Assembly (NCBI RefSeq): GCF_002156385.1
Contig: NZ_MVJM01000001.1
Span: 244,662-308,661, forward strand
DNA from: Halalkalibacter urbisdiaboli
GTDB lineage: Bacteria; Bacillota; Bacilli; Bacillales; Bacillaceae_D
Direction of reading: 5' to 3'
Length of the DNA: 64,000 bases
Position numbers and translations under genes: made by a program. Of the stretch, positions 55,602 to 64,000 are shown one piece after another; position 1 is the stretch's first letter; each line of letters begins with the position of its first letter. The notes beneath the pieces were generated by a model, which was not told where the DNA came from, ran no database searches, and saw nothing but the letters and a program-made list of their open reading frames with translations.

Positions 55602-56753
55602 TTATTTATATTTTTTTAGTTGGTCACCAATCATATCACCAAGAGAGAAACCTGTTGGCTCATCATCTCTTGAAGCTTCATATTGTTGGTAATCTGAATC
55701 ACCATTATCCTCTTCAAGCAGCTCGCGAATACTTAAAGAAATTCGCTTTTCATCAATGTTAATATCAAGGACTTTCACCTCAACCTTTTCACCCTCTGTT
55801 AAAACTTCTGAAGGGGTTCCAATATGACGATTGGCAATTTGTGAAATGTGAACCAGCCCTTCAACACCAGGAGCTACCTCGATAAAAGCCCCAAAAGACA
55901 CAAGACGTTTTACTGTTCCTTCAATAACGTCACCTGCGTTAATTTTCCCTTGTACTTCTTCCCAAGGCCCAGGCAGTGTTTCTTTAATTGAGAGGGAAAC
56001 ACGCTCACTGTCAGGATCAACGGATAACACTTTAACCTTTACAACATCGCCTTCTTTTACAACATCAGATGGCGATTCGACACGGTGATGAGCTAGTTGA
56101 GAAATATGTACAAGTCCGTCAACACCACCAACATCAACAAACACACCAAAATCTGTTAGGCGTTGAACCGTTCCTTCAACAATATCTCCAGCTTGTAAGG
56201 ACTCTAAAACATCCTTTTTCTTTTGTAGAACTTCTTCATCAAGGACAGCTCGTTGAGAGAGAATCAGCTTATTATTTTCCTTATCAATTTCCGCTACTTT
56301 CAAACGGAGAGTACGTCCTTTGTAATCAGAAAAATCTTCTACAAAATGACGCTCTACTAGAGACGCAGGAATAAAACCACGTACGCCTACATCGACGACG
56401 AGCCCACCTTTTACAACATCAGCCACTTGCGCTTCAATGACTTGTCCTGACTCGAATGCTTGTTGAAGGTCCCCCCATGCTTTCTCAGCTTGTACTGCAC
56501 GCTTTGAGAGAATAAGTTCATCGTCCTCTATCTTTAGAACCTTTAATTCTAGTTCATCATCTACGGATAGAACGTCACTTACTTTTTCAACATGCAAGCT
56601 AGAAAGCTCACTAATTGGAACAATCCCATCAACTTTAAAGCCTACATCGACAAACGCCTGTTTATCTTCGACCTTTGTCACTTTTCCTGAGACTACCTCG
56701 CCTACAGAGAATGACTTCATTTCTGTCACTTCATTGTTCATTTCTTCGACCAT
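55602..56753 (-). CDS. ypfD: YpfD, S1-domain protein (RpsA homologue)
   Basis: 383 aa with four S1 RNA-binding units, each starting with G-x-V-V-x-G-x-V: about residues 17-86, 101-170, 186-258 and 272-343 (IVEGTVQRLTDFGVFVDVGG, VIEGTVKRLVSFGAFIEVAP). Proteobacterial S1 has six; the four-unit form is usual in Bacillus, where it is not a stable ribosomal protein. ATG after GGAGGCAAAAG. Confidence 0.95.
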   Translation of the reverse strand: MVEEMNNEVTEMKSFSVGEVVSGKVTKVEDKQAFVDVGFKVDGIVPISELSSLHVEKVSDVLSVDDELELKVLKIEDDELILSKRAVQAEKAWGDLQQAFESGQVIEAQVADVVKGGLVVDVGVRGFIPASLVERHFVEDFSDYKGRTLRLKVAEIDKENNKLILSQRAVLDEEVLQKKKDVLESLQAGDIVEGTVQRLTDFGVFVDVGGVDGLVHISQLAHHRVESPSDVVKEGDVVKVKVLSVDPDSERVSLSIKETLPGPWEEVQGKINAGDVIEGTVKRLVSFGAFIEVAPGVEGLVHISQIANRHIGTPSEVLTEGEKVEVKVLDINIDEKRISLSIRELLEEDNGDSDYQQYEASRDDEPTGFSLGDMIGDQLKKYK

Positions 56754-56848
56754 TGACTTTTGCCTCCTTCAATCCCCGCTGAACATTCGCGGTAGCTAAC
56801 AATTTTTATAAACATCTTTCACTCATGCGAAAGAAATTTAACAATAAG

Positions 56849-57436
56849 TTATTTGTCTTGATGAGACGTAATAATTTTACCTATTTCATCCATGATTAAT
56901 TGAGTTGCTTCATCTGCCGAAACCTTTTGTTCACGAATGCTATCAAAATCCATCGGTTTTCCATATACCATTTTTACTTTTTTGCCTCGTTGATAAGGAC
57001 CAATAATGGCACATGGAATGACTTGGGCATTGGTTCTTAAAGCAAAGAAGCCGGCGCCTGCTAGCCCCTTTCCTAAGGAACCGTCTTTACTTCTTGTTCC
57101 TTCTGGGAAAAGTCCAATCATTCCACCATCTTTTAATAAATTCATTCCTGTCCGTAGCGCTTGCTTATCACTCATGCCTCTACGTACTGGAAATGCACCA
57201 AGCTTTGGAAGAAGCCCTTTTAAGATTGGTTTTTCAAATAACTCCTGCTTAGCCATATAATAGATTTGACGCTCAATATAAGCCCCAAGTAATGGTGGAT
57301 CTAAATTACTTATATGGTTACAGCAAAGAAGCACACTTCCGTCTTTTGGTATGTTCTCTTTACCAATGACTTCAATCTTAAACATACTCGATAAATACAT
57401 TCTACACAATCTTTGCCCTAATTGATAAATAGACAT
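56849..57436 (-). CDS. plsC: 1-acyl-sn-glycerol-3-phosphate acyltransferase
   Basis: 195 aa. Membrane-associated; makes phosphatidate from lysophosphatidate. Catalytic HxxxxD in CCNHISNLDPPLLG, and FPEGTRSKDGSLGKGLAGAGF. Starts directly after the cmk stop, with the site AAAGGAGCGGG inside the end of cmk. Confidence 0.95.
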   Translation of the reverse strand: MSIYQLGQRLCRMYLSSMFKIEVIGKENIPKDGSVLLCCNHISNLDPPLLGAYIERQIYYMAKQELFEKPILKGLLPKLGAFPVRRGMSDKQALRTGMNLLKDGGMIGLFPEGTRSKDGSLGKGLAGAGFFALRTNAQVIPCAIIGPYQRGKKVKMVYGKPMDFDSIREQKVSADEATQLIMDEIGKIITSHQDK

Positions 57437-58111
57437 TTATGTAACCCGCTCCTTTACAAGGTCTACAATAATAGCCGCAACCTCAGAAATTGATAATGAT
57501 GTTGAATCAATTTCGATTGCATCGTCAGCCTTAGTAAGAGGAGCAATTTCTCTCGTTGAATCAAGCTTATCCCTACGAGAAATCTCTTTTTTTAATTCCT
57601 CTAGATTAGAAGGGAGTCCTTTTGAAAGCTGTTCTTGATGACGGCGCTTTGCCCTTTCCTCTACGGATGCCGTCAAAAATACTTTTATTTCTGCATCTGG
57701 TAAGACGCATGTTCCAATATCACGTCCATCTAAAACCGCTCCCCCGTTACGCGCGAGCTGACGCTGTTGCATGACCATTTCTTTTCGGACCTGCTCATGA
57801 CGAGCCACTTGTGAGACATGGTGATTAACTTCAGCAGTACGAATTGCCAAGGTAACATCCTCGTTATTTAAAAAAACTCGGGTACCCTGTTCCTCCTGAA
57901 CCAATTTTATCGAAACTCGGTCCAAGAGTTGCCGTAAGTCTTGACCGTTCTCAAGGTCAACATGCTCCTTTAGTGCTGCATAAGTTAAAGTTCTATACAT
58001 AGCTCCTGTATCAATATATAAAAGCGATAAACGCTCTGATACCAATTTTGCAACCGTGCTCTTTCCAGCTCCTGCTGGTCCATCGATGGCAACATTTATT
58101 GCTTTATTCAT
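57437..58111 (-). CDS. cmk: Cytidylate kinase
   Basis: 224 aa. Phosphorylates CMP and dCMP. P-loop [57 protein letters not shown] and [16 protein letters not shown] after GAGGTG. Co-transcribed with plsC. Confidence 0.97.
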   Translation of the reverse strand: MNKAINVAIDGPAGAGKSTVAKLVSERLSLLYIDTGAMYRTLTYAALKEHVDLENGQDLRQLLDRVSIKLVQEEQGTRVFLNNEDVTLAIRTAEVNHHVSQVARHEQVRKEMVMQQRQLARNGGAVLDGRDIGTCVLPDAEIKVFLTASVEERAKRRHQEQLSKGLPSNLEELKKEISRRDKLDSTREIAPLTKADDAIEIDSTSLSISEVAAIIVDLVKERVT

Positions 58112-58310
58112 TCCATTTACACCTCAATTTGCTCCAACAACTTCATACTTGTTACGATAAAAAGCAATTTACAAAGAAGTCTGAACGAATCTAAATGACT
58201 GAAGAAATCGTTCCACTGAAAAAGAGCCAAGATTTTCTACCTTTACCTCTCTTTATCTTATCATACTCTTAAAACACGGTCTAACGAAAGGTCAAAAAAA
58301 AGTATGTTTC

Positions 58311-58976
58311 TCACTTCTTTCTCTTTAAAGCAAGTTGTCGTTCAAAACAATATTTAATTATCTTTTGCCGTTCCCGTTCATCAATCTCTAGAAATTGAAG
58401 CGATGCCCTTTCTCTTGCTGATTCAATTGGTTTAAAAACTCGAATAATTTTACAACGAGTTTTTACATATTCAATCTTTCCTGATTGCATATGAAGAACC
58501 ATATACAGATTTAGCTCTCCTGTTCCAGGTAACTTCTGCTCAGGAGGGATTAATATCGCACATCCCCCACCACTTAAATCTAATGTAACTGTCGTAAAAG
58601 GTTGAAAATCTCCATGGATAGTATGAACGGCCGCATCAGTAGAAGTGTCTACCCTTACATAATTCCGTCTCTGTATCCGTAAATATTTCTCTCGACCAGG
58701 ATCCTTTAATAGTAGCATCGGAATATTTCCTTTTTTTCTTCCAGTTATCTCTGTATCAAATGCATACATTGCCTCATCTTTTCCGATAAACCACGCTCGA
58801 AATTGGGTACCATCGAAAAAGAAGTTTGGCTTATTTGTTTCCTGATTGATTGGGTAATCAATGACAAAGCTTTTTGTCGTCTTGTCCACTAATCGGCAAC
58901 GAAGATTTATAGTCTTCGTTTCTTCCCCTTTCGTTTCCTGTAGTTCTAGAAAAATGGTTGCGCCAATATCAATCAC
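58311..58976 (-). CDS. motI: PilZ-domain c-di-GMP receptor (MotI/YpfA)
   Basis: 221 aa. N-terminal YcgR-like domain (about 1-95) and C-terminal PilZ domain; the c-di-GMP motifs are RRNYVR (RxxxR) and DLSGGG (DxSxxG). In B. subtilis the homologue (YpfA, also DgrA) binds MotA and stops the flagellar motor when c-di-GMP is high. GTG start after GGGGGGAGG. Together with cheR it shows the organism is probably motile. Confidence 0.92.
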   Translation of the reverse strand: MIDIGATIFLELQETKGEETKTINLRCRLVDKTTKSFVIDYPINQETNKPNFFFDGTQFRAWFIGKDEAMYAFDTEITGRKKGNIPMLLLKDPGREKYLRIQRRNYVRVDTSTDAAVHTIHGDFQPFTTVTLDLSGGGCAILIPPEQKLPGTGELNLYMVLHMQSGKIEYVKTRCKIIRVFKPIESARERASLQFLEIDERERQKIIKYCFERQLALKRKK

Positions 58977-59072
58977 TCAGGTCGTTCCTCCCCCCGTGTC
59001 AGACTCATAAAAATCTCACATAATTTCGCTTTTTTATTGAGTTATTATTTCTCTATTATCTCACGAATCGTT

Positions 59073-59104
59073 AAAAAGAAGAAGCATTTGATGCTTCTTC
59101 TTCA
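59073..59104 (-). terminator. Terminator after ypeB
   Basis: AAGAAGAAGCAT / ATGCTTCTTCTT, a 12-bp perfect stem with a 3-base loop, followed by TTTAACG. Confidence 0.8.
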
Positions 59105-59108
59105 TAAA

Positions 59109-60461
59109 TTATGAGAAATTGTAAATTGGCTCTGAATGTTCCAGACGTTCAACCTGTTCCTCTTGTCCATCTTCGGCATTAATAAAGATTTGATATGTGT
59201 CATCTTTTATCACACCAATAAATTCATAACAAAGAACTTCTTCACCTAAATCATTTTCGATAACCGCTAAATGATTCTCCATAACCTTAACTTTAGGATT
59301 GACTTTCTTTTGCGCTTCTTCCATCGTTAATTTCGGCTTAGGTAAGTCACGATCCTTATGGTTGATTAAGTAATTCTTCGCTTCATAACTGACAACATCT
59401 CCATCATCTAATGCTACTTCAATATTTATCGCATCAGGATACACACGAACATTGTCCTCTAAATAGGCGAATGTAAATACACCAATTGAATCGTACTGCT
59501 TACTCTCAATTAATTGCATGCTTTCCTTGCCACGTTCCTCTAAATACTGTTTAGCTTTTTCTGAGGCTTCATTTAAGCTTATTTTCGGTTCCTCAACCTC
59601 TCTGTTTTGTAAGAACCAGATTGGATGTCCTCCGAATACACTCATATCCATAAAATAATTTGTTTCATGCTCTGGATCATCAACAACGATTGTGTAAGCT
59701 GGATACTCTAGTCCATCACCTGTTTCAGAAACATGAACACTAGCATTTTCATTTACACCTAAATATTTTCGCGCTAATCTCTCAGCTTCTTGCTCACTTA
59801 CCTCTTCCCCGTCTTCTAAAGCCTTTTTCAATTCTCCATTGAGATCATCCATAGCAGCCATTCCAGCTCCCCAATCGACTTCACTAAAGCCTTCGACGGA
59901 TTTATTCATAACTGAGAAATTATTGACCAACACATTATCCATCTGCTCTTCCTGGGCAGCCATTTCTTTTTCAATATTCACCCAACGCTCGTTATTGCTT
60001 AATAAGTACGCTTGTGATTTACGAACCTCATTTCGAATATCTTTAGCGTATCCGTAAAGCTGTTCTAACGTCTTATACTCTTTATCAGTTAATGGTTCCT
60101 TATCTAAGTCACGAATCGACGTACGATAACTAAATTTTCCAAGCTTATACAGAAATTCTTCGGTATTTCCTAGCTCTAACGAATTTAACGGGAGTTGTCC
60201 TAATTCCTCTTGTGCTAAGCTAGTAATACGCCAAACTTCTGCAAGGGCAGGAGTCAGCTGGCGTCTCGTATTCATTGCTAATGTGGCCCCTATTTGATGC
60301 TCAATTTGATCAATATGAAAGGCAAGCTCGTGAAAGGCACGCTGATAATGATTTTCCGTGCTTAACATTAAAGTTTGCTTTTGGTCACGTTCTTGAAACC
60401 CCCAATACCCTGTGGCAATGACGGCAACTGCTAATAAACCAATGACGACATTCCGAATCAC
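59109..60461 (-). CDS. ypeB: YpeB, germination protein
   Basis: 450 aa. N-terminal membrane anchor (VVIGLLAVAVIATGYWGF), a helical domain (about 30-210), then PepSY units (LARKYLGVNENASVHVSE, EASEKAKQYLEERGKESMQ, MEEAQKKVNPKVKVMENH). YpeB and SleB stabilise each other in the spore inner membrane and outer layers, and YpeB is cleaved during germination. Starts with GTG after GGAGGTGATG, 19 bases after the sleB stop. Confidence 0.94.
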   Translation of the reverse strand: MIRNVVIGLLAVAVIATGYWGFQERDQKQTLMLSTENHYQRAFHELAFHIDQIEHQIGATLAMNTRRQLTPALAEVWRITSLAQEELGQLPLNSLELGNTEEFLYKLGKFSYRTSIRDLDKEPLTDKEYKTLEQLYGYAKDIRNEVRKSQAYLLSNNERWVNIEKEMAAQEEQMDNVLVNNFSVMNKSVEGFSEVDWGAGMAAMDDLNGELKKALEDGEEVSEQEAERLARKYLGVNENASVHVSETGDGLEYPAYTIVVDDPEHETNYFMDMSVFGGHPIWFLQNREVEEPKISLNEASEKAKQYLEERGKESMQLIESKQYDSIGVFTFAYLEDNVRVYPDAINIEVALDDGDVVSYEAKNYLINHKDRDLPKPKLTMEEAQKKVNPKVKVMENHLAVIENDLGEEVLCYEFIGVIKDDTYQIFINAEDGQEEQVERLEHSEPIYNFS

Positions 60462-60480
60462 TTACATCACCTCCGAAAGA

Positions 60481-61644
60481 TTAATGACAGAATATATGCT
60501 TACCGATACGTTTAATTTGTGGTCTTGACCATATCCATCCAGAAGTTGCTGTATCAGGGTTAAAATAATACATCGCATTTCCAGTAGGATCCTGACCATT
60601 TATTGCATCCAATACTGCTCGACGTGATGTTTCATTTGGCGTCATGTAAATCTGGCCGTCGGCAACTGCTGTAAACGCCCTTGGCTCAAAAATAACACCT
60701 GATACAGTATTTGGAAAAGTAGGACTGTTTAAACGGTTAAGAATTACAGCCGCAATGGCAACTTGACCAACATATGGTTCTCCACGCGCTTCACCGTATA
60801 CGGCTTGAGCCATTAATTGAATGTCATTATCTGAATATCCTGGTGGTACATTTGTCGCTTTTTGTATATTGGCATTATTATCTTGCTGCTCATCTGTCTG
60901 AGCAGGTTGGTCAGCCTGTGGAGTTTGTTCAGCTGGCGTCTGCTGTTGACCTTGGTCTGCTTGGCCTTGTTGTTGTTGACCTTGACCTGCTTGACCTTGT
61001 TGTTGTTCATCTTGACCTGCTTGACCTTGTTGTTGTTCATCTTGACCTGCTTGACCTTGTTGTTGTTCATCTTGACCTGCTTGGCCTTGTTGTTGTTGAC
61101 CTTGACCTGCTTGGCCTTGTTGTTGTTCATCTTGACCTGCTTGGCCTTGTTGTTGTTGACCTTGACCTGCTTGGCCTTGTTGTTGTTGACCTTGACCTGC
61201 TTGGCCTTGTTGTCTAGCCTTTTGGTTCGCACTTCCTTTTGGTCCTTGTTGAATATGCTTTGGTGTCGTCCCATAATGACTAAATGCACGACCCTCGTTT
61301 AGAGCTTTTTGAACAAATTCTTCATCATAATCTGTTGAACGTTCTAACATATCTTTCATTTTCGGACCAACTAACCCATCAACATCCAGTCCAAATTGGT
61401 CTTGATAATTACGAACTGCCCAATACGTACTCCATCCGTATACCCCGTCAATTTTCCCGTTGTAAAAGCCGATATACTGAAGTCTCGATTGAAGTTCGAC
61501 AACATCATCTCCTGTCGCTCCTTTTTGAATAACTTGATCACTAAATGCATAGGATGGCATTGCAAAAGAGAGCATCATGCCCATGCATATTGAAGCGATG
61601 ACAATGACAAGAGGAAGTTTGTGAGAAAACAGATTTTTCTTCAT
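60481..61644 (-). CDS. sleB: SleB, spore cortex-lytic transglycosylase with Gln-rich repeat linker
   Basis: 387 aa from the ATG at 61644. Signal peptide (LPLVIVIASICMGMMLSFAMPSYA), a peptidoglycan-binding domain 1 (QKGATGDDVVELQSRLQYIGFYNGKIDGVYGW), a linker, and the Hydrolase_2 catalytic domain (LMAQAVYGEARGEPYVGQ with the catalytic Glu, to PQIKRIGKHIFCH). It cleaves the spore cortex between muramic acid and GlcNAc at germination. The linker holds nine 10-residue units alternating GQAGQGQQQQ and GQAGQDEQQQ, which B. subtilis SleB lacks. GGAGG lies 11 bases upstream of the ATG. Confidence 0.94.
   Translation of the reverse strand: MKKNLFSHKLPLVIVIASICMGMMLSFAMPSYAFSDQVIQKGATGDDVVELQSRLQYIGFYNGKIDGVYGWSTYWAVRNYQDQFGLDVDGLVGPKMKDMLERSTDYDEEFVQKALNEGRAFSHYGTTPKHIQQGPKGSANQKARQQGQAGQGQQQQGQAGQGQQQQGQAGQDEQQQGQAGQGQQQQGQAGQDEQQQGQAGQDEQQQGQAGQDEQQQGQAGQGQQQQGQADQGQQQTPAEQTPQADQPAQTDEQQDNNANIQKATNVPPGYSDNDIQLMAQAVYGEARGEPYVGQVAIAAVILNRLNSPTFPNTVSGVIFEPRAFTAVADGQIYMTPNETSRRAVLDAINGQDPTGNAMYYFNPDTATSGWIWSRPQIKRIGKHIFCH
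60933..61215 (-). repeat. Tandem 30-bp repeat in sleB
   Basis: About nine in-frame copies of a 30-bp unit encoding GQAGQ(GQ/DE)QQQQ-type decapeptides. Two subtypes differ by GGTCAA versus GATGAA. Because the unit is a multiple of three, copy number can change without frameshift. Confidence 0.95.
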
Positions 61645-61801
61645 GCTGTTCGTTACCTCCTTGATAATCTGCTTCACGATGCCAGATAGCTATCATGATG
61701 GATATGAATATTGTTTGTTTAGGTACTCGTTTTATACAAAAATGGGTAAAAAACTTTACCTTTTCCATGGGAAAATGATGTTTTCAAATAAAAACGGAAA
61801 G

Positions 61802-61847
61802 AAAAAAGAGTGTTTCTAAAGGAACATATACCTTCGAAACACTCTTA
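61802..61847 (-). terminator. Terminator after metH
   Basis: AAGAGTGTTTCGAAGG / CCTTTAGAAACACTCTT long stem followed by TTTTTTC on the minus strand. Confidence 0.85.
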
Positions 61848-61857
61848 TCGTTAAAAC

Positions 61858-64000
61858 CTATAGAACGTTGAAATATCTGCCTTCTGGATGGGCGAAAACC
61901 ATCGCTGTTACCGAGGCTTCTGGTTCCATCATAAAACCTTCCGTTAATTTAATTCCGATTTTTTCAGGTTTTAGTAATTTAAATAATTTTTCTTGATCCT
62001 CTAAATTTGGACATGCAGGATATCCGAACGAGACACGTACGCCTTGATATTTTGCCGCGAAGCGTTGCTCCATTGTAAAGTCTGCTGAATCTGGAAAGCC
62101 CCAGCGATCACGCATTTGCTGATGAACACGCTCAGCAAAGCCCTCAGCTGTTTCAAGAGCTGTTGCTTGAATGAGATGACTAAATAAATAATCTCCATCT
62201 ATCTTAGCTTGTTCAGCCATTTCACGAATACCTTGTCCAGCAGTTACTGCTAAAAATCCTACATAATCCATTTCCCCACTAGTCACAGGGCGAAGATAGT
62301 CTGCTAAGCAAAGGAATGGCTCTTGTTGTTGGCGCGGGAATGTAAAACGCTCCAATACTTCGTTCTTATTGTTTGGGTTATATATGATAATATCATTCCC
62401 CTCTGACTGAGCAGGAAAAAACTGATACATACCATGTGCTTGAATTAATTGCTCCTGTTTTGCTTTAGCGATAACTGTATCTACCTTATCCTTCAAATCT
62501 AGCGCTCTTTCATCACCTTCAGCGAGCAAACGACTTACCTTTCCTTGTAAACCTAAATGCTTTCCGAGTAACATTTGCATGTTAATATACGGTTCTAAAT
62601 GCGAGATTTTATAGTCACGTAAAACATGTGGCTCCAAATCAGTTGGAACAGCAACCGGAACATCAAGTGATACATTTGAACGACTAGGCACTTCAACGGT
62701 TGGTTCGTTTTCGTTTCGCTTTGCTTGTAAGTCATCTCTACGTTCACGCGCTTCCGCCAATTCAGAAGCAATCTTTTCTTGCTCACCTGGTTTAATAATA
62801 CGGTTCGCAATATCCAATCCATTCATGGCATCCTTTGCGTAGAGAACGAGCCCCTCATACTCTGCGGCAATTTTCGTATTCGTGAATTTTCTTGTTAGCG
62901 CAGCCCCACCAACTAAAATAGGGATAGAAATATTTTGCTGACGTAAATCCTGTGCCGTTAATACCATTTGCTGAGCAGATTTTACAAGAAGTCCTGACAA
63001 TCCAATTGCGGTTGGATTTTCTTTTTTAACAGCCTCTATTAATTCATTTGATGTAACTTTGATTCCTAAATTTACAATTCTGAAGCCATTGTTACTTAAG
63101 ATGATTTCAACAAGGTTTTTCCCAATGTCATGTACATCACCTTTTACAGTCGCTAAAATAATCTTACCTTTTCCGTTATCATCTTCTTTTTTCTCCATAT
63201 GTGGTTCAAGGTGTGCAACGGAAGCTTTCATGACTTCAGCACTTTGAAGTACCTCTGCTACAATTAACTCATTATTATTAAAGAGCTTTCCTACCTCATC
63301 CATCCCCGTCATTAGTGGTCCATTAATAATATCAAGCGGATCTTCATAGGTAGCAAGTGCCTTATCTAAATCTTCAATAAGACCCTCTTTAGACCCTTCA
63401 ACAATATAAGAGGCTAAACGCTCTTCCAAGGTTAAATTAGAAGTTTCAACCTTTTTCTCAACCTTTTTCACACGATAAAAGGCGGTGAATTCAGCCAACG
63501 TTTCATCGGTCGTTTCAAATAAAAGCTTGTTTGATAATTCCTTTTCTGAATCAGGGATCGATGCATAACGCTCTAGCTTTTCTGTATTTACAATCGCATA
63601 ATCAAGACCAGCTTGTGTACAGTGATAGAGATAAACGGCATTTAGAACTTCACGGCCGACAGGTGGTAATCCAAACGAAACATTACTTACTCCAAGAATC
63701 GTTAAACAGTCAGGTAATGCCTCTTTAATTAATCGAATCCCTTCGACAGTCGCATTAGCCGAACCAATGTATTGTTCATCACCTGTACCAACCGGGAATA
63801 CAAGTGGATCAAAAATAATATCTTTCGGATTAATCCCGTATTTATTAACTAAAATATCATGAGAACGTTTTGCCACCTCAAGTTTGCGTTCTGCAGATAC
63901 AGCCATTCCTACTTCGTCAATTGTTCCTACAACAACGGCTGCACCAAAACGTTTCACAAGTGGAAGCACAGCTTCAAAACGCTCTTCTCCATCCTCAAGG
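61858..64000 (-). CDS. metH: Cobalamin-dependent methionine synthase (5' part beyond right edge)
   Basis: The frame runs from the right edge to a stop at 61858, 714 codons, and is open at 64000, so the N-terminal homocysteine-binding domain is missing. Seen: the pterin-binding domain (RSHDILVNKYGINPKDIIFDPLVFPVGTG), the helical cap (LIEDLDKALATYEDPLDIINGPLMTGMDEVGKLF), the B12 domain with KGDVHDIGKNLV (DxHxxG, His binds cobalt) and GLSGLLVKSAQ, and the activation domain ending near RVSFGYPACPNLEDQEKLFKLL and TAMVFAHPEGRYF. Methylates homocysteine from methyl-THF. Confidence 0.95.
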   Translation of the reverse strand, partial: LEDGEERFEAVLPLVKRFGAAVVVGTIDEVGMAVSAERKLEVAKRSHDILVNKYGINPKDIIFDPLVFPVGTGDEQYIGSANATVEGIRLIKEALPDCLTILGVSNVSFGLPPVGREVLNAVYLYHCTQAGLDYAIVNTEKLERYASIPDSEKELSNKLLFETTDETLAEFTAFYRVKKVEKKVETSNLTLEERLASYIVEGSKEGLIEDLDKALATYEDPLDIINGPLMTGMDEVGKLFNNNELIVAEVLQSAEVMKASVAHLEPHMEKKEDDNGKGKIILATVKGDVHDIGKNLVEIILSNNGFRIVNLGIKVTSNELIEAVKKENPTAIGLSGLLVKSAQQMVLTAQDLRQQNISIPILVGGAALTRKFTNTKIAAEYEGLVLYAKDAMNGLDIANRIIKPGEQEKIASELAEARERRDDLQAKRNENEPTVEVPSRSNVSLDVPVAVPTDLEPHVLRDYKISHLEPYINMQMLLGKHLGLQGKVSRLLAEGDERALDLKDKVDTVIAKAKQEQLIQAHGMYQFFPAQSEGNDIIIYNPNNKNEVLERFTFPRQQQEPFLCLADYLRPVTSGEMDYVGFLAVTAGQGIREMAEQAKIDGDYLFSHLIQATALETAEGFAERVHQQMRDRWGFPDSADFTMEQRFAAKYQGVRVSFGYPACPNLEDQEKLFKLLKPEKIGIKLTEGFMMEPEASVTAMVFAHPEGRYFNVL

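Noticed and set aside
60933-61215. CRISPR-like array of about 30-bp units
   Set aside because: Units are directly adjacent without unique spacers and lie in frame inside sleB.
60774-61217. Long open frames on both strands across the sleB repeat, encoding Leu/Val-rich or Lys/Asn-rich repeats
   Set aside because: They arise because a 30-bp repeat without stops keeps every frame open. They lack ribosome binding sites, and the SleB frame has signal peptide and conserved domains on both sides.
1-64000. Mobile elements, prophage, tRNA or rRNA genes
   Set aside because: No transposase, integrase or phage-structural frame, no terminal inverted repeats and no tRNA cloverleaf with CCA end were seen on either strand.

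Overview
The window is a 64 kb piece of a Bacillaceae chromosome. It has low to moderate GC, strong AGGAGG-type ribosome binding sites and intrinsic terminators. Sporulation and germination genes (spoIVA, spoVIF-like, ypeB, sleB, ypjB) and bacillithiol genes (bshA, bshB1) are present. Gene order largely follows the Bacillus subtilis dnaD-to-ypeB/sleB block, almost all on the minus strand. Futalosine-type menaquinone genes in place of part of the usual set point to an alkaliphile-like Bacillus of the B. halodurans type; this assignment is inference.

Layout, left to right: 1-2737 holds dnaD (cut by the left edge), aspB, ypmB and ypmA. 2834-5274 is an accessory insertion with a small plus-strand gene, an MtaD-like amidohydrolase and a ComEC-like beta-lactamase-fold protein lacking its metal motif. 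5394-11594 holds dinG, a TPR gene and panD-panC-panB, headed by a leader with an intrinsic terminator and a competing upstream segment. 11595-17149 runs birA, cca, bshA, bshB1, mgsA, dapB, ypjD as a tight operon. 17295-20529 holds ypjC (plus strand), a YugP-like membrane protease, ypjB and ypjA. 20614-25222 holds qcrC, qcrB, qcrA, ypiF, ypiB, ypiA. An unrecognised gene follows, then a plus-strand small RNA candidate (26418-26515).

26561-38944 is the aromatic amino acid supraoperon: aroC-aroB-aroH, a TRAP-type trp leader, trpE-D-C-F-B-A, hisC, a terminator, then tyrA and aroA (transcription runs right to left). cheR and ndk follow on its right. 40666-45509 is a quinone operon in which hepS, menG and hepT, neighbours in B. 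subtilis, are separated by UbiA-like, UbiX-like and mqnA genes. mtrB (TRAP, the regulator of the trp leader), folE and spoIVA come next; hbs, which sits between folE and spoIVA in B. subtilis, is absent. 48338-56753 holds yphF, yphE, a spoVIF-like gene, gpsA, plsY, der, yphA, ypzI and a DUF421 gene (both plus), fni and ypfD. 56849-64000 holds plsC, cmk, motI/ypfA, ypeB, sleB (with a Gln-rich tandem repeat linker) and the 3' part of metH, cut by the right edge.

The observations I would look at first are the plus-strand sRNA at 26418-26515, the panB leader attenuator, the mqn-type genes inside the hep/menG operon, and two probably catalytically dead enzyme-fold proteins (4438-5274 and 25302-26243). 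No tRNA, rRNA, CRISPR array, insertion sequence or prophage was seen.
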